Part shown: positions 59,085 through 64,000 of the stretch, in pieces
How positions within the stretch are numbered: the stretch's first letter is position 1
How the letters are laid out: the number at the start of each line of letters is the position of its first letter
Made by a program: the position numbers and the translations under genes
The notes under the pieces: generated by a model
What the model saw: only the letters and a program-made list of their open reading frames with translations
Told to the model about the DNA's origin: nothing
The model's database searches: none
Assembly (NCBI RefSeq): GCF_029168945.1
Contig: NC_083607.1
Span: forward strand, 33,217,257 to 33,281,256
DNA from: Cannabis sativa
Lineage: Eukaryota > Streptophyta > Magnoliopsida > Rosales > Cannabaceae
DNA length: 64,000 nt
Direction: 5' to 3'

Positions 59085-60958
59085 TGTTGGGTTTTATGCC
59101 CTAAATAAAACTCATTTCAATATAATCAGATTTACTTATTAATATAGATCAGAAATAACATTTAATTTTGCATGGTTCACATGATTTATTTCATGATTAT
59201 ATGTACATAATGTATGAATTCATCTTAAATCCTTTTCACATACTTGATCCTGTTTATTGTGCCGTCAACACATTGGAAAGTAAACATGACTATGTGAATA
59301 AAGTTTCCTAGATTTATCAGACACAGGGTTTTACTGATATGATAATCTACAACAGAGTTTACTTGCATTTGGAGAAGTGCTATGTTCTTTCCAGAGCATT
59401 GGTTAAAGTAAAGCTCAGGTTGGATGCATGGAGTATGCATCGGAAGGGACCGATATTAAACTTTGACTTAGATTTATTAAACTTACTGTAATATCTATTC
59501 AAGTCAATATCGCCTAGTTGATCCTAGATCAAATGTTCTTAATCCTGTTATGATTAGGCTCAATCTTGAAAGGCTATTCGTGTTCTTTGATTTGTTAGTT
59601 AAGCCTACTTTTAGGTCAGGGTGATACGTAGATTTTGGGAACACGGTAGTGTAATTGAGTGGGAGCGCTATCATAAACATGGAATTTATAGCTTCTATCT
59701 GGCGAATAGTAACCAAAGGATGATCTCCTTCGAGCTTGACCAAACGAACATAAATGGTGGAGTATTCATTTCACATAAGCTGAAATATCATTTATATGGG
59801 GTCAAGTGTTTTAAGGAATAAATACATTGTAGGGTGTAACGGTAATCTAATCCCTTTACAGTGTAGATCATTCATATAGAGGATCATTGATCAAATTAGG
59901 ATTATAACAATGGATAACTAATGATGCATCTATATGGTGGAACATATAGAGCATTCTATATACTGAGAGTGCAATTCTAAGTTCTATGCGTGGATTCAAC
60001 GAAGGATTAATAAGTTAGTGAATTTTAGTGCTAAATTCTTGATCTACTTATTGGAAGCTCGGTTATATAGACCCATGGTCCCCGCACTAGTTGAGATAAT
60101 ATTGCTTGTAAGACTCATGTAATTGGTTTTGATTAATCAATTATAATTCTCAATTTAGACTATGTCTATTTGTGAAATTTTCACTAAGGGCGAAATTGTA
60201 AAGAAAGAGTTTTAGGGGCGTATTTGTTAATTATGATACTTTGTATGGTTCAATTAATAAATATGATAAATGACAATATTATTTAATAATTATTTATAGT
60301 TATTAAATAGTTAGAATTGGCATTTAAATGCTTGAATTAGAAAATTGGCGTTTTTGAGAAAATCAGATGCAGAAAAGATAAAACTACAAAATTGCAAAAA
60401 GTGAGGCCCAAATCCACTAGTATAGGAATTTACCTCTGATATTTTCATTATTTTAATGCCAGATAATTCAAACCTAACCCTAGTGGAATGCTATAAATAG
60501 ATAGTGAAGGCTTCATGAAAAATACACTTTTCTTCTGACACTTCTGATTCAGAAAAACCCGAGCCTTCTCTCTCCCTATCTCTGGCCGAACCCACTCTCT
60601 CTCTCTTCCTCATTGAGATTTCGAAATTATTAGTGTATGAGTAGTGCCCACACACAGCAAGTGATACCTCAATCATAGTGAGGAAGATCGTGAAGAAAGA
60701 CTTTCAGCAAGAAGGAGTTTTCAGCATCAAAGATTCAGATAAAGAGATCCAGGTTCAGATATTGATAATGCTCTGCTACAAAAAGGAATCAAGGGCTAGA
60801 TATCTGAACGGAAGGAGTCATTATGTTCCGCTTCACCCAATGTAAGGTTTCCTAAACTTTATATGTGTTTATTTCATCGTTTTAGAAAGTTCATATTTAG
60901 GGTGTTAATAAACATACTTGAGAGTAGATCTAAGATCCTGGTAAAATAATTTCCAACA
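59085..60958 (+). mobile_element. Solo copia LTR nested in the copia-D leader
   Basis: 1,874 bp, TGTTGGGTTTTATGCCC...TTCCAACA, flanked by a perfect ATATC duplication (59080-59084 and 60959-60963). TATAAATA at 60492-60499. No PBS follows its right end, which rules out a 5' LTR at this position. Confidence 0.92.
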
Positions 60959-61479
60959 ATATCATTATGGTAATTATTAATTATTTATTATTTTATTCCT
61001 AAAATAATAATTATCTAACCAAATCTATTTTAAAATTGGTTTATTTTATTAAATTGTAAGATTTTAAAGTGATATTGAAGATTCTTTCTTTCAAATCATT
61101 GATCTTATTTGATATTTAATTTAATATGATTCTAATAAACTTAGATATTTTAAAATTAGTTTCCTTTATTTTGAAATTTTTTTAAGGTTTGTTTTAACAA
61201 CCCTAAATTTTCAAAATCTAATTGGTTAATTTAAGAATAATAATTTAATTATATTAATATCTTATTTCACATTTGTTACATGAACAATGTTTATTTAATT
61301 TTATATTGTTTATTCATTTTTTTTAACAAACCTATTATTTATTTGATATAAATTGTTATGATTAACTTGTTGACAGATCAATTGATCTGATTTTAATCAT
61401 AGTCCAATTGTCAATAGATCTTATAAATAATTTGTAACAGGTAAATTTTGTACTTCTTTCATTTGTGTAAACCTAGTAA

Positions 61480-61800
61480 CATGATAGGGCCCATCCAAAT
61501 CATTTGACCTGTGTGAGCCTATATGTTTGCTATTGGGCTTAGATGCATATAGGAAGCCCATTTAAGTTTCACTAAGTAAATGGACTAGGTTGCTAAAATA
61601 AATTTTGACATAAATAAATTTATTTAGGCCCAATTAGATTTGGGCTTATTCAATGAATAACAATTGTTTATTTTAAGGTTAAATTCCTCTCTTTTGGGCC
61701 TTGTGTGAGAGTTGGGGGCCAATAGAAATGGGTACGACATACTGAACCGAGCTCCCCCTCACATGAACTACCCCATTTGTGAAGGCTCATTTGCCTTATT
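61480..61800 (+). other. Conserved structured island in the copia leader
   Basis: More GC-rich than its surroundings and conserved in copia-F (42985-43310) and copia-B (33965-34330, minus). Inverted repeats include TGGGCTT (61534-61540) with AAGCCCA (61554-61560), and GCCCAATTAGATTTGGGC soon after. Confidence 0.6.
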
Positions 61801-63094
61801 TAAATTATTGTATTAGGTTAATTATATTAGTCTAACCTAATTAAAATTGAATTGGCAACATAATTAAATTTTAAAATATATGAAATTTATTTTTCATTTT
61901 AATATTTTAAAGTTAATTTTAGAAAAACACTTAGTTAATGATATATATTCTAGATAGTTATTTCTATACTAGTTATTATTTCTAATATTAAATAGGAAAA
62001 TATCATTGATTGTGAAATTAATTGTTTATTAATTAATTTTTGTACAATCTAAGTTTAGTATATTTTCCTAGTATTAAACTAGAATTAATAATTAATTTTT
62101 CTCTATACTTAATTATTTATTTCTTGAATTTAATACATTTAATTAAATTGAAAATTTCAATATCTAAGTTGATTTTCATCATGATACTTAAATATTGTTA
62201 TTTTCATGATATTTAATTAAAGTTGAAAATTATTTTAAGTTAGAAATTTTTCTTTAAGATTTCATAACAGCTTAAATTTGAATAATTTTCAAAATATATT
62301 TTATTTTGTTTTATTAATCTTTTTCCCACAATTTTGAAATTGCATTTCTTTAATGCAGAAATTTCGAGTTTTATTTGAAAAATAGATTAAGGTTGAACAT
62401 TAATTTTTGGACCAACTTAAATTAATGATTTTTTCATTTAATGATTAATTCAAATAAATGAACTAAAATATATTATAATTAGAAATTGAATTAATTAGTC
62501 AATGAAAGTCTAGATAGATATTATCTGTTTTGCTTGAAGTATTTTTCTAGTGATATTTAATTAAATACAAAATTAATATTTAAGTTGATTCTTAATCATG
62601 ATACTTAAAAATTTGAAATTTTTCTGAAATATTTAATTAGATAGGAAAATTATATTTTTGTTGAAAATTAATTTTTATCAATTAATTTTTGGCCAACATA
62701 AAATTAGAATAATTTTTCCAGGATTTAATTTATTTTATTTTAAAGTATTTTTCAAAAATTGTATTCTTATATACTTAAATTTTTGAAATGCAATATATAT
62801 TTATAGAAAATTAAATTTGAGTTGTAAATTAATTTAAATTAATTTTGAAACAACTTAAATTGAATATTTTTCTAAATATTTATGGAAATTATTACTAAGA
62901 TGGAAATAATTCATGTTATTTTCATATCCATCTAAGTATAATTTATAAATATTAAATTAAAATTTATATTTAGAATTTTTCATTCTAAATTGGAAATTTT
63001 AATTAAATAAATATATATTTAAAATAAATTGATTAAAATAAATATTAGAAGAAAATACAACTTTCTTTAAATAATGAGCTTTATTATTATTAAG

Positions 63095-64000
63095 ATATTC
63101 GATCTCCATTGTTGGTTCTACATAGTTCTTGTTTTAGTGAGTAATCCTCCCTAATGGTGGAACGTTCATTAGCAATTTAATGCCGTAGAATCTCGAAAGA
63201 TAATATTATTTGTAAGTGTTTTATATAGTATTGATCACCCTAATGGTGGCGACTGTATTTGACTTACAAAAGTATGAAACAATGGTGGAAGCTCATAAGA
63301 TAGAATAGCCTTGACTCTCGCCTAACCGAGAGAACGCTGGATACCAATCTTGATCGAATAAAAGGTTGCTAGAATGTTTATCATTTTAGATGAGCTGACA
63401 ACTCTATTCAATGGATGGTATCACTGACTCTCGCCTAAACGGGACACTAATATCAATTTGTTGAAGACCTTGGAAATTATTTAGGATTGTATGTTTTAGT
63501 ATTTTCACTTGTCATTCCTACTTGCTATGTGATTAATAATTTTTGAATTGTGTATGAATTTATATTGAACGATGTTATTTTTTGTTATTAAATTGTAGTT
63601 TAATTTCGAATCTTCATTGTTGATCTAACTTGGTTTGTTCTTCTAATGAGATAAATCCCTAATGGATTTTCACCATTAGACTAACATAATAGTGTTAGAT
63701 CTCGAAAGATAAATATTGTAAATGAAACATCTAGCTGTTCATCATTTGATGACACCTTAGACTAGTATTTATAATATGAAACAAGAAGATTGTATAAATA
63801 AGATTACCTTGACTCTCGCTATTCGAAGCATCGTTGGATTCTTATTTTAAAAACGAAATTATCCTAATTCCTCTTAGCTTATTCATTTCGAATTAGCTCA
63901 GTAACATATCATTGGATGAATGGTCTATAAATCATAGAATGTCATTCTATTTTCTCCTAAGAAATTAAATGACACATTTGATTATATTCCCGAAATTCTA
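63095..64000 (+). repeat. Two diverged tandem leader modules
   Basis: Module 1 (about 63095-63480) and module 2 (about 63605 onward) share the order ATTGTTG, CCCTAATGG, CATTAG, TCTCGAAAGATAA, ATGAAACAA, CTTGACTCTCGC, TTGGATTC or equivalent, and AAAGGTTGC-like phrases. The module also occurs at 4640-4900, 32230-32720 and 44085-44465. Confidence 0.6.

Larger units (their letters stand above)
55744..64000 (+). mobile_element. Copia-D: plus-strand copia-type element, 5' part
   Basis: A 5' LTR (55744-58024), PBS and a long leader that runs off the window. Its leader is homologous to copia-B over several kilobases on the opposite strand, and like copia-B it shows no gag up to the window end. Nested in it are a Cassandra solo LTR (56878-57310) and a solo copia LTR (59085-60958). 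Confidence 0.85.
60964..64000 (+). other. Copia-D leader, continued to the window end
   Basis: AT-rich and non-coding, with no ORF of note. It includes the conserved island (61480-61800), degenerate repeats with CAACTTAAATT-like phrases (near 62046, 62268, 62412, 62692 and 62851), and two tandem leader modules (from about 63095 and 63605). Confidence 0.6.

Overview
The window is intergenic, retrotransposon-dense DNA from a flowering plant, most likely a eudicot. I see no host gene. Nearly every base belongs to an LTR retrotransposon or a remnant of one, nested inside each other. The supporting signs are Ty3/gypsy and Ty1/copia gag-pol domains, LTR pairs with TG...CA ends, PBS and PPT sequences, five complete inserts with perfect 5-bp target site duplications (TSDs) and canonical ends, a sixth (Cassandra) with a perfect TSD but a TG...TA end, and a solo LTR of the 5S-rRNA-bearing Cassandra family. 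I do not name a species.

Stack 1 (1-~42790). The oldest layer is a decayed Tat-lineage Ty3/gypsy element (Tat2, + strand). Its integrase is at 21630-22741, its antisense gene is split over 23446-25492, 37535-37557 and 40977-41506, and a truncated 3' LTR starts at 42399. Into it went (a) a copia element, copia-A (left end outside the window; parts at 4647-6919 and 18929-21629), (b) a minus-strand copia element, copia-B (25493-37529, TSD TGAAT), and (c) a 3.4-kb solo chromovirus-type LTR (37558-40971, TSD AAGAA). Copia-A was itself hit twice by Tat elements: copy 1, of which only the 3' part is in the window (1-4646), and a complete copy, Tat1 (6920-18923, TSD CTAAC). Copia-B carries a solo Tekay-type LTR (29825-32076, TSD GGTGT).

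Stack 2 (~42790-64000). A truncated coding copia element, copia-F (~42790-45148 and 54600-55743), is split by a 9.4-kb minus-strand Tekay/Del chromovirus (45149-54594, TSD GCAAC). It is then interrupted by the 5' part of another copia element, copia-D (55744 to the window end). Copia-D carries a Cassandra solo LTR in its own 5' LTR (56878-57310, TSD AGAGA) and a solo copia LTR in its leader (59085-60958, TSD ATATC).

The most interesting biology is the antisense gene of the Tat elements, which lies between pol and the 3' LTR. In all three copies it has a TATA box on the opposite strand. Short GT-AG introns recur at matching positions. In Tat1 the gene model gives 971 codons with a single nonsense codon, while the sense gag-pol of the same copy carries about seven lesions, including a pol deletion. 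The two Tat1 LTRs differ at only 8 of 779 positions, so this copy moved recently even though its polymerase was probably already dead.

Other points of interest are structured or repetitive non-coding sequence: hairpin repeats with a compensatory change and EcoRI-centred palindromes in the Tekay LTR, a 147-bp-period array in the 3.4-kb LTR, a GC-rich hairpin cluster and a conserved leader island in the copia elements, and a pair of ACGTGG boxes at a fixed 23-bp spacing in Tat LTRs. All counts and alignments were made by eye.
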